Positions 34,470 through 43,686 are shown, counted from the first letter of the stretch. The stretch is 64,000 bases of DNA from Lactiplantibacillus herbarum (GCF_001039045.1 NZ_LFEE01000001.1:134383-198382); one strand, 5' to 3'. Numbers and translations are program-made. Notes: a model not told the origin generated them from the sequence alone.

Positions 34470-35306
34470 ATGCGGAAAATTGCAGTTATTTCGGATGTTC
34501 ATGGAAATGTGACGGCTTTAAAAGCGGTCTTGGCTGACGCTCAGGAACAGCACTGTACGGACTATTGGTTTCTCGGTGACTTGTTCTTGCCGGGCCCCGG
34601 TACCAGTGACTTATTAGCACTTCTCGATGAGGTTCATGTAACCGCGTATATCCGTGGTAATTGGGAGGAAGGACTATTCGAAGTTATAGACGGTCCCATT
34701 ACGGATACGACGGCCGGTTCCATGTACTTAACCATCTTAGGTGATAACCTACTGCAGCAGCTTTCGACGGCTGAAATCAAACGCATCCGGCACTTACCAA
34801 CCAGTCAAATGATGACGGTCGCAGGCGTTAAATTTCAGCTGTCGCATAACCTGCTAACGAAAGACTATGGTGGGGAACTCATGCCTGCAGCGGATCAAGC
34901 TAATTTTGACGAATTAGCTGGTTCTGAAGCCGACATCGTCCTGTACGGGCACACACATCATCAATTATTACGGCAGAGTAGCGCGGGCCAGCTTATCATT
35001 AATCCAGGAACGGTTGGGATGCCGTTTCCACACTGGGAGCGCTTCTTAACGGATCTGCGGGCCCAGTACGCAATTATTACGTTAGATGACGCCGGACTAC
35101 CAGCTGTCGATTTTCGCAAGGTCGCTTACGATGCTGAATCGGAACTGGCCTTGGCCAGCCAACGTCAGCTACCGTACCTAGAACTCTATGCGGAACAGTT
35201 AAAAACGGGGGCTGTTTATACTCACGATGATGAGACTTTAGCGCGTGTGACGAATAAACTCGGTTATCAAGACTGGTTTCAAACGGTATTGAAACGGGTT
35301 AATTAA
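34470..35306 (+). CDS. Calcineurin-like metallophosphoesterase (YfcE/MJ0936-type)
   Basis: A two-metal phosphoesterase of 278 residues. The metal motifs are in order: SDVHGN near residue 8, LGDLFLPGP near 35, RGNWE near 65, LSHN near 125 and YGHTHHQLL near 165. Relatives act on phosphodiesters; the substrate is not known. The ATG at 34470 is behind GAAAGAAGTGAG. C-terminal 90 residues are not part of the core fold and probably form a helical lid. Confidence 0.8.
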   Translation: MRKIAVISDVHGNVTALKAVLADAQEQHCTDYWFLGDLFLPGPGTSDLLALLDEVHVTAYIRGNWEEGLFEVIDGPITDTTAGSMYLTILGDNLLQQLSTAEIKRIRHLPTSQMMTVAGVKFQLSHNLLTKDYGGELMPAADQANFDELAGSEADIVLYGHTHHQLLRQSSAGQLIINPGTVGMPFPHWERFLTDLRAQYAIITLDDAGLPAVDFRKVAYDAESELALASQRQLPYLELYAEQLKTGAVYTHDDETLARVTNKLGYQDWFQTVLKRVN

Positions 35307-35337
35307 AACAATAGACGATAAGTGAACGGATTAAGTA

Positions 35338-35368
35338 GGACTTGGGATAGGATTCCAAGCCCTTTTTG
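35338..35368 (+). terminator. Likely terminator of the phosphoesterase gene
   Basis: GGACTTGG and CCAAGCCC form an imperfect hairpin followed by five T residues. Confidence 0.5.
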
Positions 35369-35473
35369 GGCGTCCATGATCCAAAGTAAATTTTTTGTGA
35401 ATAATTACGCATGGAGAAAACCTCCAATTTGGGGTAGGTAAATGTAGACTTTTTACCCCTTACTACTTATTTA

Positions 35474-35487
35474 TGTAAGCGTTACCA
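35474..35487. promoter_or_regulatory. cre-like site upstream of cla-dh
   Basis: TGTAAGCGTTACCA matches the CcpA operator consensus TGNAARCGNWWWCA except at one position. It overlaps a possible -10 TATAGT (35488-35493). Catabolite control of the operon is inferred. Confidence 0.55.
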
Positions 35488-35586
35488 TATAGTTGTAGTT
35501 AAGATGGTTAGCCGGTCAACCAGTCTTAGTCAATGTACTTAAAGTAATTAATCACAAAGTTTAACTGGAGGAGGATTCACATCATC

Positions 35587-36447
35587 ATGAAAGATTTTAA
35601 AGATAAAGTATTGTTCATTACTGGCGCAGCACACGGGTTTGGTCAAGTGATTGCCGAAGGGGCTGCTGACCGCGGTATGAAGATCGTCATGGTTGATATT
35701 GATGAACCTGCACTAAAGGAAACTTATCAAACAGTGCTTGATAAAGGTGCCGAGGCGTTGATGATTACCGCTGATGTCACTAAGGAAGACAGTGTTGATG
35801 ACGCGGTTGATCAGGCGATGGCCAAGTTTGGCCGGATCGACCTATTGATTAATAACGCCGGAATCGCGTTACCAGGACGGATTTGGGAATTACCAACTCG
35901 CGATTGGGAATGGATCATGCATATCAACTTGATGAGTCAGGTTTATGCCATGAAACGGATCATTCCAATCATGATTCAACAGAAGACCCATGCCGATATT
36001 CTAAACGTCGCATCAATCGCTGGGTTAGTTGACACTCCCGGAATGCCATCGTACCACGCTAGCAAGTTTGCCTCCGTTGGGATGACTGAAGCGACTGCCT
36101 ACGACCTACAACGGGCGGGCATCGACATCGATATGCATGTCATGTGCCCAGGATTTGTTCAAACTGATTTATATCACACGGAACAGCATCGTCCAGCACA
36201 ATACACCGACGCAACGGACCCATACTATCAAAGTGAAGCCTTCTTAAAGGGCCAGCAGTTTGCGAAGTATGTGATTACGAACGGTAAACCAATCGATACG
36301 ATTGCGGACACCGTCTTCAAAGCCTTAGAAGACAATCGTTTCTACGTTTTGACTCATCCAGAATTCAATCCACTCATTCAGGATCGGGTAAAACGGATCG
36401 TTGAAGATGGCGCACCAGATGTACACGTGATGGATGGCCTGATGTAA
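35587..36447 (+). CDS. cla-dh: Short-chain dehydrogenase CLA-DH (hydroxy-fatty-acid dehydrogenase)
   Basis: It oxidises 10-hydroxy fatty acids made by the linoleate hydratase to 10-oxo fatty acids, and can run in reverse, in the L. plantarum fatty-acid saturation pathway. Rossmann fold with FITGAAHGFGQVIAEGAA, the NNAG motif, and catalytic Ser-Tyr-Lys in VASIAGL and SYHASKFAS. 286 residues, the length known for CLA-DH. The ATG follows GGAGGAGG. The next two genes are cla-dc and cla-er, which identifies the set; the hydratase gene is not in this window. Confidence 0.9.
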   Translation: MKDFKDKVLFITGAAHGFGQVIAEGAADRGMKIVMVDIDEPALKETYQTVLDKGAEALMITADVTKEDSVDDAVDQAMAKFGRIDLLINNAGIALPGRIWELPTRDWEWIMHINLMSQVYAMKRIIPIMIQQKTHADILNVASIAGLVDTPGMPSYHASKFASVGMTEATAYDLQRAGIDIDMHVMCPGFVQTDLYHTEQHRPAQYTDATDPYYQSEAFLKGQQFAKYVITNGKPIDTIADTVFKALEDNRFYVLTHPEFNPLIQDRVKRIVEDGAPDVHVMDGLM

Positions 36448-36479
36448 ATTTAGCATCATCAGCAAAGGAGTGTTTTACT

Positions 36480-37325
36480 ATGACAAAATTAATTGCTAGC
36501 AACGAAGACGTTAAAAACTTTTTGAATTCACCAAGTATGAATGATCAAGCAGGGATTGGCTTTGCATACGCAACTGACGAAGCAGTCCTCAAAGAATTGA
36601 TTCCCGCACCATTGAAATTAGTCGCACCAGTTGTTTGTGGCTACGTCGTTCACATGGGCAAACCAACCTTTGGGGCACCATACCTTGAAGAAAGCCTATT
36701 CGCACTAGTTAGCTATAAAGACAAGATGATGGGCGCCTACCCAATCAATTTACTCCTACACGGCCCAGGTGCTGAAAATGGTGTGATTGCTGGTCGCGAA
36801 GGTGCTGGGATTCCTAAGAAATTGGCTGACGCTATCGAATTACGTCGTAATGACAACAGTGCGACGGCAACGGTTGCTCGTCACGGCAAGACCTTGTTGA
36901 ATGTTAAATGGGAAGCTGGCGAATTGAATGATCCATCAATCATGCAACAGTTTGCTGGTCAGTTAGCCCTTGGCAAGGAAGCTGAAATGAACAGTTTCTT
37001 CTACAAGTATGGTATTGACCAACATGAAGATGGGACTAACCACTTTACTAACGTTCAATTGATTGCGAGCCAGCTGCGTTCCTTAACGGATCAAGTTGAA
37101 CCCGGCAAGTTGAGTATTGAATTGAATTCGACGGATGACGATCCATTTGGTGAATTAAAAGTCTTGAAACCATTAGGGGCTGCTTGGTTCCACATGGACA
37201 CGTCAGTAATGTACAACACCTTGAAACTCGATGAAGTCGACGCTGAAACGACGATGCCAAAATTATTAACGGGGCGTTATGACCGGGGCTTCTTCAATCC
37301 TAAAGCTACGACTTACATCATCTAA
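36480..37325 (+). CDS. cla-dc: Acetoacetate decarboxylase-family CLA-DC (oxo-fatty-acid isomerase)
   Basis: It shifts the double bond of 10-oxo fatty acids to form the conjugated enone in the fatty-acid saturation pathway. 281 residues of the acetoacetate decarboxylase fold; the segment GREGAGIPKKLADAIELRR holds the lysine region typical of the family. It is 32 bases behind cla-dh, with AAGGAGTG before the start, and 27 bases before cla-er. Function follows from the published cla-dh/dc/er set, not from motifs alone. Confidence 0.88.
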   Translation: MTKLIASNEDVKNFLNSPSMNDQAGIGFAYATDEAVLKELIPAPLKLVAPVVCGYVVHMGKPTFGAPYLEESLFALVSYKDKMMGAYPINLLLHGPGAENGVIAGREGAGIPKKLADAIELRRNDNSATATVARHGKTLLNVKWEAGELNDPSIMQQFAGQLALGKEAEMNSFFYKYGIDQHEDGTNHFTNVQLIASQLRSLTDQVEPGKLSIELNSTDDDPFGELKVLKPLGAAWFHMDTSVMYNTLKLDEVDAETTMPKLLTGRYDRGFFNPKATTYII

Positions 37326-37352
37326 TTTGGTCATAAAAGTGAGGTTTTGATT

Positions 37353-38006
37353 ATGTCAGAAGCAACAAAAAAATTCGTAAACAATGATTTAGCGGACGTC
37401 GTCTTTGATCGTCACTCAGTTCGTCAGTTTGATCCTGAAGTTAAGATTTCTCGTGATGAATTACAAGAAATGATCTCAGAAGCTGCGACCGCACCTTCCG
37501 CTTGCAACTTGCAGTCTTGGCACTTCGTCGTTATCGATACGCCAGAAGCCAAAGAAAAGTTCAAAAAAGCCGTTATGAAGTTCAACTATCCGCAAGTTGA
37601 CAGTGCTTCAGCCATCGTCTTCATTGCCGGTGATACCCAGTCACACTTGGTTTACCGCGATGTTTGGAATAAGGTCTACGAAGATGGCAATATCACTAAG
37701 GAACGGTTGGACCAGATCTTGGGGACCTTCCTACCACTGTATGAAAATGCGACACCTGACTTCTTGAAATTTGATGCGACGATTGATTGTTCAATTGTCG
37801 GCATGCAATTGCTATTGATGGCGCGTGCACACGGCTATGACGCTAACGCCTTCTCCGGAATTGATTTTGAAAAGATGATTCCAACGCTTGATCTTGATCC
37901 TAAGCGCTATGTCCCAGTAATGGGGATTGCGATTGGTAAATCAGCTCAGGAACCGCTACACACCACTCGTTACGACGCTAAGACCCAGATTGACTTCTTA
38001 GCATAA
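37353..38006 (+). CDS. cla-er: Nitroreductase-family CLA-ER (oxo-fatty-acid enone reductase)
   Basis: It uses FMN and NADH to saturate the enone of 10-oxo fatty acids, the key reduction in the pathway. 217 residues, the known length of CLA-ER. Flavin motifs: DRHSVRQFDPEVK at the N-terminus, TAPSACNLQSWHFVV and GMQLLLMARAHGYDANA. The ATG at 37353 has GTGAGG upstream; the frame extends two codons further. It ends the operon with a strong terminator. Confidence 0.9.
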   Translation: MSEATKKFVNNDLADVVFDRHSVRQFDPEVKISRDELQEMISEAATAPSACNLQSWHFVVIDTPEAKEKFKKAVMKFNYPQVDSASAIVFIAGDTQSHLVYRDVWNKVYEDGNITKERLDQILGTFLPLYENATPDFLKFDATIDCSIVGMQLLLMARAHGYDANAFSGIDFEKMIPTLDLDPKRYVPVMGIAIGKSAQEPLHTTRYDAKTQIDFLA

Positions 38007-38038
38007 CGAACACATAGTAGTAGCTAAATGCTTAAAAT

Positions 38039-38079
38039 AAAACCCACTGAATTGGATGGATTCCGATTCGGTGGGTTTT
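38039..38079 (+). terminator. Terminator of the cla operon
   Basis: AAACCCACTGAAT and ATTCGGTGGGTTT form a long stem with one mismatch, followed by T residues. Confidence 0.8.
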
Positions 38080-38169
38080 ACTGTAAATACCGACTTTACA
38101 ATAGCGCTTACATTAACTATGATGAAGGCAATTGGTATGATGCGAATGAGTAAAAAGGGGGTCCACGTC

Positions 38170-39711
38170 ATGCAGCTTAAATCATTAATTCGGCAGCTTT
38201 CAGCTACTTTTGAGATTAATATAACGACCGACTTGGTTCATAATCCGGAGATTCGGCAGGTACAGTTTGTTAGTTCAACGGGAGAACTGCAAGCAAACCG
38301 GTTATATTTAGAGCCACAGGCCAATCAGCTAGTACGTCTGAGTTATGGTTGGCATGGACAGGAACAAATTGTGGGTCAAGTGATATTGGGGACACGGATC
38401 ACAACGGTAATTGCGGGGCAGAATCAACTACTAAAACTATTAATGACGATGGGTAAATGCCTGCATCACGATATCGAACTACAAGCGATGATCAATACTT
38501 TAGCAATCAGCGCGATTACAGCGGATTTTGATACAACACTAGCGCAAGCAGTGGATTTGCTTCAGAATCCGCTAGCAATCATTGATTTAAATGGTCAGAT
38601 TTTGACGCGCTCACATACGACTCAGTTGAATGGCGCTAGTATTCACGCAGCGGTTGAGAGTAACAAGGTGGGGCGCTGGTTATTGGATCATGGTTTTGCG
38701 CCTGATACGCCTAATTTCTTGACCCAAGTGTACGTTGCGCAGGATCAGCTCTCAGCCGGACCGATGCTGATTACGCCGCTAGCTAATGGGGATGAACCAA
38801 TCGGTTATTTGGTCATGCCGGCCTTGAATCAGCCGCTAAATGACCGTCAAGCACTGCTAATCAACGCGATTGGTCAGGTAATTGCGGGTTCACTAGTCAA
38901 AAATCAAATTATGCCGACTGCGGAATCGCAGCGCGACCGATTACTTAAAATGTTATTAACAGAACGACAGGGGACGACATTTGCGGATCAGTTTGCTGAA
39001 CAAGGTGTTCAGTTACCTGCTGCAATGGTGTTAGTGCGCTGTGAACCGCTGGCTGATCAAGCACCGATGATCTTACAACAACGGCTACAATACTTGATGT
39101 TGCCAAAATTTCAGCAGGTTTTGGTAGCGACGTTCAATCAGCAGTGCGTTGCGTTGATTTCGATTGATTTAGCGGCCTATAATCAGGCTGACTTCAGGGA
39201 TACGTTGCAACTCATCACTCAGCAGGCTGATTGTCGTTTGATTGTGTCGCAACATTACAGTAATCCCGAGGATACCTTTGCGGCGTATACGGTTTGTGAG
39301 CGGGTTGCCAAACTAAAAACAGTCCGTGGGCGGGTGGTCTTTAGTGAAGACCAATTCTATAACTTAGCACTTGCGCGAGTAAATCACTTGGAAATTTTAC
39401 CGTTCTTTATTAATCCGGCGTTACGATTACTGATGACTTATGATACGTGTAACCACACGGAGTTAGTTGCAACCCTAGATACGTATTTACGTGCAACCTG
39501 CAATTTAACGCGAACGTCTACGCAGTTGTATGTGCATCCGAATACTCTGCGTAATCGGCTTCAGCACATTACGAAGTTAACGGGGTGCGATCTGCGGGAT
39601 GCAGAAACTTGTTTTAAATTAGCGGCGAGCTTTAAACTGCAGCGATTCTTAGAACGTAACCAGTATCGTGCGGCCTTGCCGATACCAACACGGGACGAGT
39701 TACACGAATAG
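38170..39711 (+). CDS. PucR-type helix-turn-helix regulator
   Basis: A 513-residue cytosolic transcription regulator. The C-terminus carries the PucR helix-turn-helix (about residues 440-505): TSTQLYVHPNTLRNRLQHI is the recognition segment. Upstream is a GAF-like sensing region (about 120-270) and a GGDEF-derived CdaR-like linker. The frame opens far upstream at 38056, but the ATG at 38170 follows AAAGGGGG and is chosen. PucR-type proteins respond to small metabolites. It stands directly behind the cla operon on the same strand, so control of that operon is possible but not shown. Confidence 0.75.
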   Translation: MQLKSLIRQLSATFEINITTDLVHNPEIRQVQFVSSTGELQANRLYLEPQANQLVRLSYGWHGQEQIVGQVILGTRITTVIAGQNQLLKLLMTMGKCLHHDIELQAMINTLAISAITADFDTTLAQAVDLLQNPLAIIDLNGQILTRSHTTQLNGASIHAAVESNKVGRWLLDHGFAPDTPNFLTQVYVAQDQLSAGPMLITPLANGDEPIGYLVMPALNQPLNDRQALLINAIGQVIAGSLVKNQIMPTAESQRDRLLKMLLTERQGTTFADQFAEQGVQLPAAMVLVRCEPLADQAPMILQQRLQYLMLPKFQQVLVATFNQQCVALISIDLAAYNQADFRDTLQLITQQADCRLIVSQHYSNPEDTFAAYTVCERVAKLKTVRGRVVFSEDQFYNLALARVNHLEILPFFINPALRLLMTYDTCNHTELVATLDTYLRATCNLTRTSTQLYVHPNTLRNRLQHITKLTGCDLRDAETCFKLAASFKLQRFLERNQYRAALPIPTRDELHE

Positions 39712-39728
39712 CCTTATGCAATTATATG

Positions 39729-39738
39729 CAACCGGTTG
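39729..39738. promoter_or_regulatory. LacI-type operator half-match upstream of pgmB
   Basis: The palindrome CAACCGGTTG follows TATG here; a near copy TGCAACCGATTGCA lies at 39871-39884. The CAACCGNTTG core is typical of operators of LacI/GalR-family repressors. The regulator is not in the window. Confidence 0.35.
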
Positions 39739-39870
39739 AATGAAAGATGGTTAGTTTTGATGGTTTACTAAACGCTAATAGATAGGTATAACATCGCCGA
39801 TATCCCAGTATTGATGAGATTGTTATCATCTGAATAATTTAGTGATATTAGGCTAAAAATAATTATTTTG

Positions 39871-39884
39871 TGCAACCGATTGCA
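39871..39884. promoter_or_regulatory. LacI-type operator at the pgmB promoter
   Basis: TGCAACCGATTGCA is an almost perfect 14-base palindrome that covers the -35 of the pgmB promoter, a position suited to repression. Confidence 0.45.
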
Positions 39885-39908
39885 TTAACGCAGTAAGCGC
39901 TTTATAAT
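39880..39908 (+). promoter_or_regulatory. Promoter of pgmB
   Basis: TTGCAT (39880-39885) and a perfect TATAAT (39903-39908) are 17 bp apart. The transcript would start near 39915, at the first base of the cre. Confidence 0.65.
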
Positions 39909-39914
39909 AATCTT

Positions 39915-39928
39915 TGGAAACGTTATCA
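39915..39928. promoter_or_regulatory. cre site (CcpA operator) of pgmB
   Basis: TGGAAACGTTATCA matches the cre consensus TGNAARCGNWWWCA at every position and covers the transcript start, so glucose repression by CcpA is expected. Confidence 0.8.
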
Positions 39929-39967
39929 CGTTGATGAATATTAACAAAGATTATTAAGGAGAACGTC

Positions 39968-40639
39968 ATGAGTAAATTTTCAGATATTAAAGGATTTGTT
40001 TTTGACCTAGATGGTGTGATTGCAGATACCTCGGTTTATCATTCACAGGCTTGGCATCAATTAGCCGATGAATTGGGTGTTGCTTGGAGCGACGAATTGG
40101 CTGACAACTTAAAGGGTGTTAGTCGAATGGATTCCCTGAACCTGATTCTTAAAACTGGTGGTAAAGAAAACGACTATAGCGAAGCGGAAAAAGTCGCCTA
40201 TGCTGAAAAGAAGAATGCGAACTACCTGAACCTGCTGAAGGGGATGGACAAGACCGCAATCTTGCCTGGTATTGAAGCGTTTTTGACAGATCTTGCTGAC
40301 CATGGCTACAAGTTATCGTTAGCTTCAGCATCTAAGAATTCACCATTAGTTTTGGAACAATTAGGTTTGGCTCATTACTTTGAAGCGCGGGTCGATCCAA
40401 CGACTTTGAAACACGGCAAACCTGATCCTGAAATCTTTGCGCGTGGCGCTGAAGTTCTAGGTTTTAAGCCTGAAGAATGTGCTGGGATTGAAGATGCCAA
40501 AGTTGGTATTCAATCGATCAACGGTGCTGGTGAAACCTCTATTGGTATTGGCGACCCCACTGTTTTAGCGGGTGCAGACGTCAACTTTACCGCAACTAGT
40601 GACTTAACCTTAGCTAATATTGAAGCGGCACTAGCCTAA
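39968..40639 (+). CDS. pgmB: Beta-phosphoglucomutase
   Basis: It converts beta-glucose-1-phosphate, produced by maltose phosphorylase, to glucose-6-phosphate. HAD fold of 223 residues: the nucleophile Asp and acid Asp lie in FVFDLDGVIADTS, SASKNSP is motif II, GKPDPEIF motif III and GIEDAKVGIQSI motif IV. The ATG follows AAGGAG. It is apart from the map gene (13454), yet its cre and LacI-type operator point to regulation by alpha-glucoside supply. Followed by a strong terminator and a parS site. Confidence 0.93.
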   Translation: MSKFSDIKGFVFDLDGVIADTSVYHSQAWHQLADELGVAWSDELADNLKGVSRMDSLNLILKTGGKENDYSEAEKVAYAEKKNANYLNLLKGMDKTAILPGIEAFLTDLADHGYKLSLASASKNSPLVLEQLGLAHYFEARVDPTTLKHGKPDPEIFARGAEVLGFKPEECAGIEDAKVGIQSINGAGETSIGIGDPTVLAGADVNFTATSDLTLANIEAALA

Positions 40640-40664
40640 GCTTCTAACTGAATTATGATGACTG

Positions 40665-40699
40665 AGGCATCCAATCTGAATGAGATTGGGTGCCTTTTT
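40665..40699 (+). terminator. Terminator of pgmB
   Basis: AGGCATCCAATCT and AGATTGGGTGCCT form a stem with a 5-base loop, followed by five T residues. Confidence 0.88.
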
Positions 40700-40722
40700 G
40701 ACGCAATGCGCGACTAGCAGAA

Positions 40723-40738
40723 TGTTTCACGTGAAACA
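40723..40738. promoter_or_regulatory. parS: parS site
   Basis: TGTTTCACGTGAAACA, an exact 16-bp ParB palindrome, flanked by AA and TT so that the inverted repeat extends to 20 bases. Confidence 0.88.
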
Positions 40739-40860
40739 TTCATAATAATTAGCAAGTCGATTCGATGGAGAAGAAAGTCACAACGGAACTATTAAAATGA
40801 CGATAACTGGCTTAGAATGTAAAGAGACTTAAGTTTTTGGTAATCAACATGGAGGTAAAT

Positions 40861-42204
40861 ATGGATAAAAATAGTAAGCCGGCCGTGCCACTTTCACAAC
40901 GTCATCATATGACGATTCCGTGGAAGGACTTCATTCGTAATGAAGATGCTCCGGCTAAGCATGCTAGTTTACAAGAACGGACCTCGATTGTTGGTCGAAT
41001 TGGCATTCTAATGCTTTCTTGTGGAACTGGGGCGTGGCGGGTCCGCGACGCCATGAATCACGTGGCGCGTAGTTTGAACTTAACATGTTCGGCCGATATC
41101 GGATTGATCTCAATTCAGTACACGTGTTTTCATCACGATCGCAGTTATACACAAGTGCTATCGTTGCCCAATACCGGTGTGAATACGGATAAACTGAATA
41201 TCTTAGAGAAGTTTGTTAAAGATTTCGATTCAGAGTATGCCAGGTTAACCGTTAGACAGGTACATACGGCCATTGATGAAGTTCAGAGCCGTCCTAAACA
41301 GTACTCGCCGTTAGTGCTTGGTTTGGCAGCAGGATTAGCTTGTAGCGGATTTATTTTTCTACTAGGTGGCGGGATTCCTGAAATGATCTGCACATTTTTA
41401 GGCGCTGGCCTTGGTAACTACGTTCGGGCATGGATGGGGAAACGTTCGCTGACAACCATTGCGGGAATTGCCGTTGCTGTGGCGGTTGCGTGCCTAATGT
41501 ACATGGTGAGTTTTAAGACCTTTGAATACTTCTTCCAGATATTGTCCCAGCATGAGGCGGGATACATTGGGGCTATGCTCTTCGTGATTCCTGGCTTTCC
41601 GTTCATTACGAGTATGCTTGATATTTCCAAACTAGATATGCGCTCAGGATTGGAACGGCTGGCCTACGCGATCATGATCACCTTGATTGCAACGTTGGTA
41701 GGCTGGCTAGTCGCCACATTAGTTAATTTCAAGCCGGCTGATTTTCTGCCATTAGGATTATCGCCGATGTTATTGCTTCTGTTGCGACTACCGGCTAGTT
41801 TCTGTGGAGTCTACGGATTCTCAATCATGTTTAATAGCTCGCAGAAGATGGCCATGACGGCTGGATTTATCGGTGCGATTGCGAATACCCTGCGATTAGA
41901 ATTAGTTCAGCTGACGGCAATGCCACCGGCTGCCGCTGCTTTCTGTGGCGCACTAGTGGCTGGTCTCATTGCCTCATTGATCAATCGTTACAATGGTTAT
42001 CCGCGAATTTCGTTAACGGTACCATCAATCGTTATTATGGTGCCCGGGTTGTATATTTACCGGGGAATTTACAGTATCGGTAGTGATCAAATCGGAGTAG
42101 GCTCGTTGTGGTTAACGAAGGCTATTCTAATTATTATGTTCTTACCGCTTGGCTTATTTGTGGCTCGTGCGCTATTAGACCACGAATGGCGGCACTTTGA
42201 TTAA
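40861..42204 (+). CDS. ThrE-type threonine/serine exporter, fused form
   Basis: A membrane transporter of the threonine/serine export family. An N-terminal cytoplasmic region (about residues 1-145) with LMLSCGTGAWRVRDAMNHVARSL, characteristic of the family, is followed by about ten membrane helices. Both halves that are separate proteins in some bacteria (ThrE and ThrE_2) are joined here in 447 residues. The ATG at 40861 follows GGAGGTAAAT; an earlier in-frame ATG at 40837 has no ribosome site. The actual substrate is inferred from family only. Confidence 0.82.
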   Translation: MDKNSKPAVPLSQRHHMTIPWKDFIRNEDAPAKHASLQERTSIVGRIGILMLSCGTGAWRVRDAMNHVARSLNLTCSADIGLISIQYTCFHHDRSYTQVLSLPNTGVNTDKLNILEKFVKDFDSEYARLTVRQVHTAIDEVQSRPKQYSPLVLGLAAGLACSGFIFLLGGGIPEMICTFLGAGLGNYVRAWMGKRSLTTIAGIAVAVAVACLMYMVSFKTFEYFFQILSQHEAGYIGAMLFVIPGFPFITSMLDISKLDMRSGLERLAYAIMITLIATLVGWLVATLVNFKPADFLPLGLSPMLLLLLRLPASFCGVYGFSIMFNSSQKMAMTAGFIGAIANTLRLELVQLTAMPPAAAAFCGALVAGLIASLINRYNGYPRISLTVPSIVIMVPGLYIYRGIYSIGSDQIGVGSLWLTKAILIIMFLPLGLFVARALLDHEWRHFD

Positions 42205-42231
42205 ATATTATTAGAATAAAGCTATTTTAAA

Positions 42232-42265
42232 TAAAAAATCCGACAAATTTGTCGGATTTTTTTGT
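42232..42265. terminator. Bidirectional terminator
   Basis: AAAAAATCCGACAAA and TTTGTCGGATTTTTT are perfect arms between the convergent exporter and oxygenase genes. Confidence 0.88.
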
Positions 42266-42270
42266 TTGAT

Positions 42271-43686
42271 TTAATCTTTTAGCAAGTGATCAAGCATCGT
42301 ATTGCCGGCTTGTAGGTCAGCATGCTGATAGTGCTGTGATCGAATCCGCATCGGATCGCCACCGTGATAATATTCGTACATCAGTTGACGCTGTCCAAAA
42401 CCGGAACTCGTTAAATCAAAAGCTAGGTTGAGCAGTTTGGTACGTTCTTCGGCTGTTGCCCGGTCAGTTGTCAATGCCTGGGTAACAAGCGCTGAATTTT
42501 CACCAGTAAATTCGCCAAAGCCGGGGACGCCGACCATGGAACCAGCGGCGAGGTGTTGGGTGACTTTTAACGCTTCATCATAAAACTCTGGAAGGGTGGA
42601 ACGAACGGCTTGTAAGGCTTGTAAACTCGGCGTGTAGATGCCGAGTTCATCTAGATGGCCCTGCTCTTCTGAACGATTGATCGTGCCCTTAATGAGTTCC
42701 AGATTAGCGGTAAGGCGGCCGAGTTTCTCCTGTACGCCCAGAAATCCGTCGAGTCCGAGGATGTGTGCCACTCGAATGGCAACGCTGGTGGCAAACTCTA
42801 ATTTGGTGATACCCCTGACTTCATCTTGATGAGACGTATGAATGAACATCCCAGAGTCGATAAAGAATCGGTTACTCATCTCAACGTTGTTCTCCACAAA
42901 GACGTGCTTCCATGGGATAAAGGCGTGGTCAAAAACAATGTAGGCATCGATTTCGTCGAGTGCGTTACTTAATGGATAATCGTCCGTTCCATAGTCAGGG
43001 TGGTCGAGTAATTTACGACAGATAACTTTGACGCCAGGACTTTTGATTGGTGTTGCGAAAGCTACGGCGTAACTCGTATCACCCTTTTCCAGCAGCAACT
43101 CGGGCGGATTAAAGACGAGCAGCTCGTCGGCAATCGGTGCCATCGTATTGACCATTTTGGCTCCTGAAACAAAGATACCATCTTGATTGCGGTCTACTGT
43201 ATGGACGCCAGCATAACCTGAAGGAATAGCATTGATTGCTCTTTGCCGGTCTAACTGTGGGTTTTGGAGTGCGTGACTGATGAAGACGTCATTAGCTTTG
43301 ATCCACTGCGCATAACTTTTGGCATTAGCCGCGAAGTCAGTGTAACGGTTGCGACCTAGAAAGGCACTACGCTCTGCTAAAACGGCCATCCCAGTATTTA
43401 AAAAATCAGGAGTGCGTCCTAGCATCCCGTTGTTGCTCTGCGCAATTTCTTGATAGGCTTGATGTTTCTGTTGGAGATCAGCTAGGGTGCGGGGGACTTT
43501 AAAGGCAATATCATAGGTTTGCCTATCTTCTTCATAGGTATGTACTTCTGGGTGTTGCTGTTGCAAGCGATAATACTGGTTGTTCAGTTCCAATGTGCGG
43601 CGAAAGATTGGAATCGTTGAAACATTAATGCGTTGGCCATTCAGGTAAACGGCCCGGCCGTCATCGAGTTGCTCGATTGTATGCAT
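42271..43686 (-). CDS. 4-hydroxyphenylacetate 3-monooxygenase-family protein (HpaB-like)
   Basis: A 471-residue flavin-dependent oxygenase subunit of the HpaB/PvcC family, which uses FADH2 supplied by a separate reductase to hydroxylate phenols or act on related acids. Typical are GMLGRTPDFLNTGMAVL, the middle segment DGIFVSGAKMVNTMAPIADE and the VPGFGEFTGENSALV region. Starts at an ATG at 43686 with AAAGGAGG. No reductase partner (HpaC) is adjacent. Some family members are dehydratases using radical chemistry (4-hydroxybutyryl-CoA type); the substrate here is unknown. Confidence 0.8.
   Translation of the reverse strand: MHTIEQLDDGRAVYLNGQRINVSTIPIFRRTLELNNQYYRLQQQHPEVHTYEEDRQTYDIAFKVPRTLADLQQKHQAYQEIAQSNNGMLGRTPDFLNTGMAVLAERSAFLGRNRYTDFAANAKSYAQWIKANDVFISHALQNPQLDRQRAINAIPSGYAGVHTVDRNQDGIFVSGAKMVNTMAPIADELLVFNPPELLLEKGDTSYAVAFATPIKSPGVKVICRKLLDHPDYGTDDYPLSNALDEIDAYIVFDHAFIPWKHVFVENNVEMSNRFFIDSGMFIHTSHQDEVRGITKLEFATSVAIRVAHILGLDGFLGVQEKLGRLTANLELIKGTINRSEEQGHLDELGIYTPSLQALQAVRSTLPEFYDEALKVTQHLAAGSMVGVPGFGEFTGENSALVTQALTTDRATAEERTKLLNLAFDLTSSGFGQRQLMYEYYHGGDPMRIRSQHYQHADLQAGNTMLDHLLKD

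Noticed and set aside
38099-38112. cre-like TGTAAGCGCTATTG (minus strand) before the PucR-type gene
   Set aside because: The last two bases break the consensus; a similar AGCGCT core occurs at 39892 and 50942, so it may be another motif. Evidence too thin.
40149-40331. Overlapping minus-strand frames inside pgmB
   Set aside because: Shadow frames of a well-supported gene, no ribosome sites.
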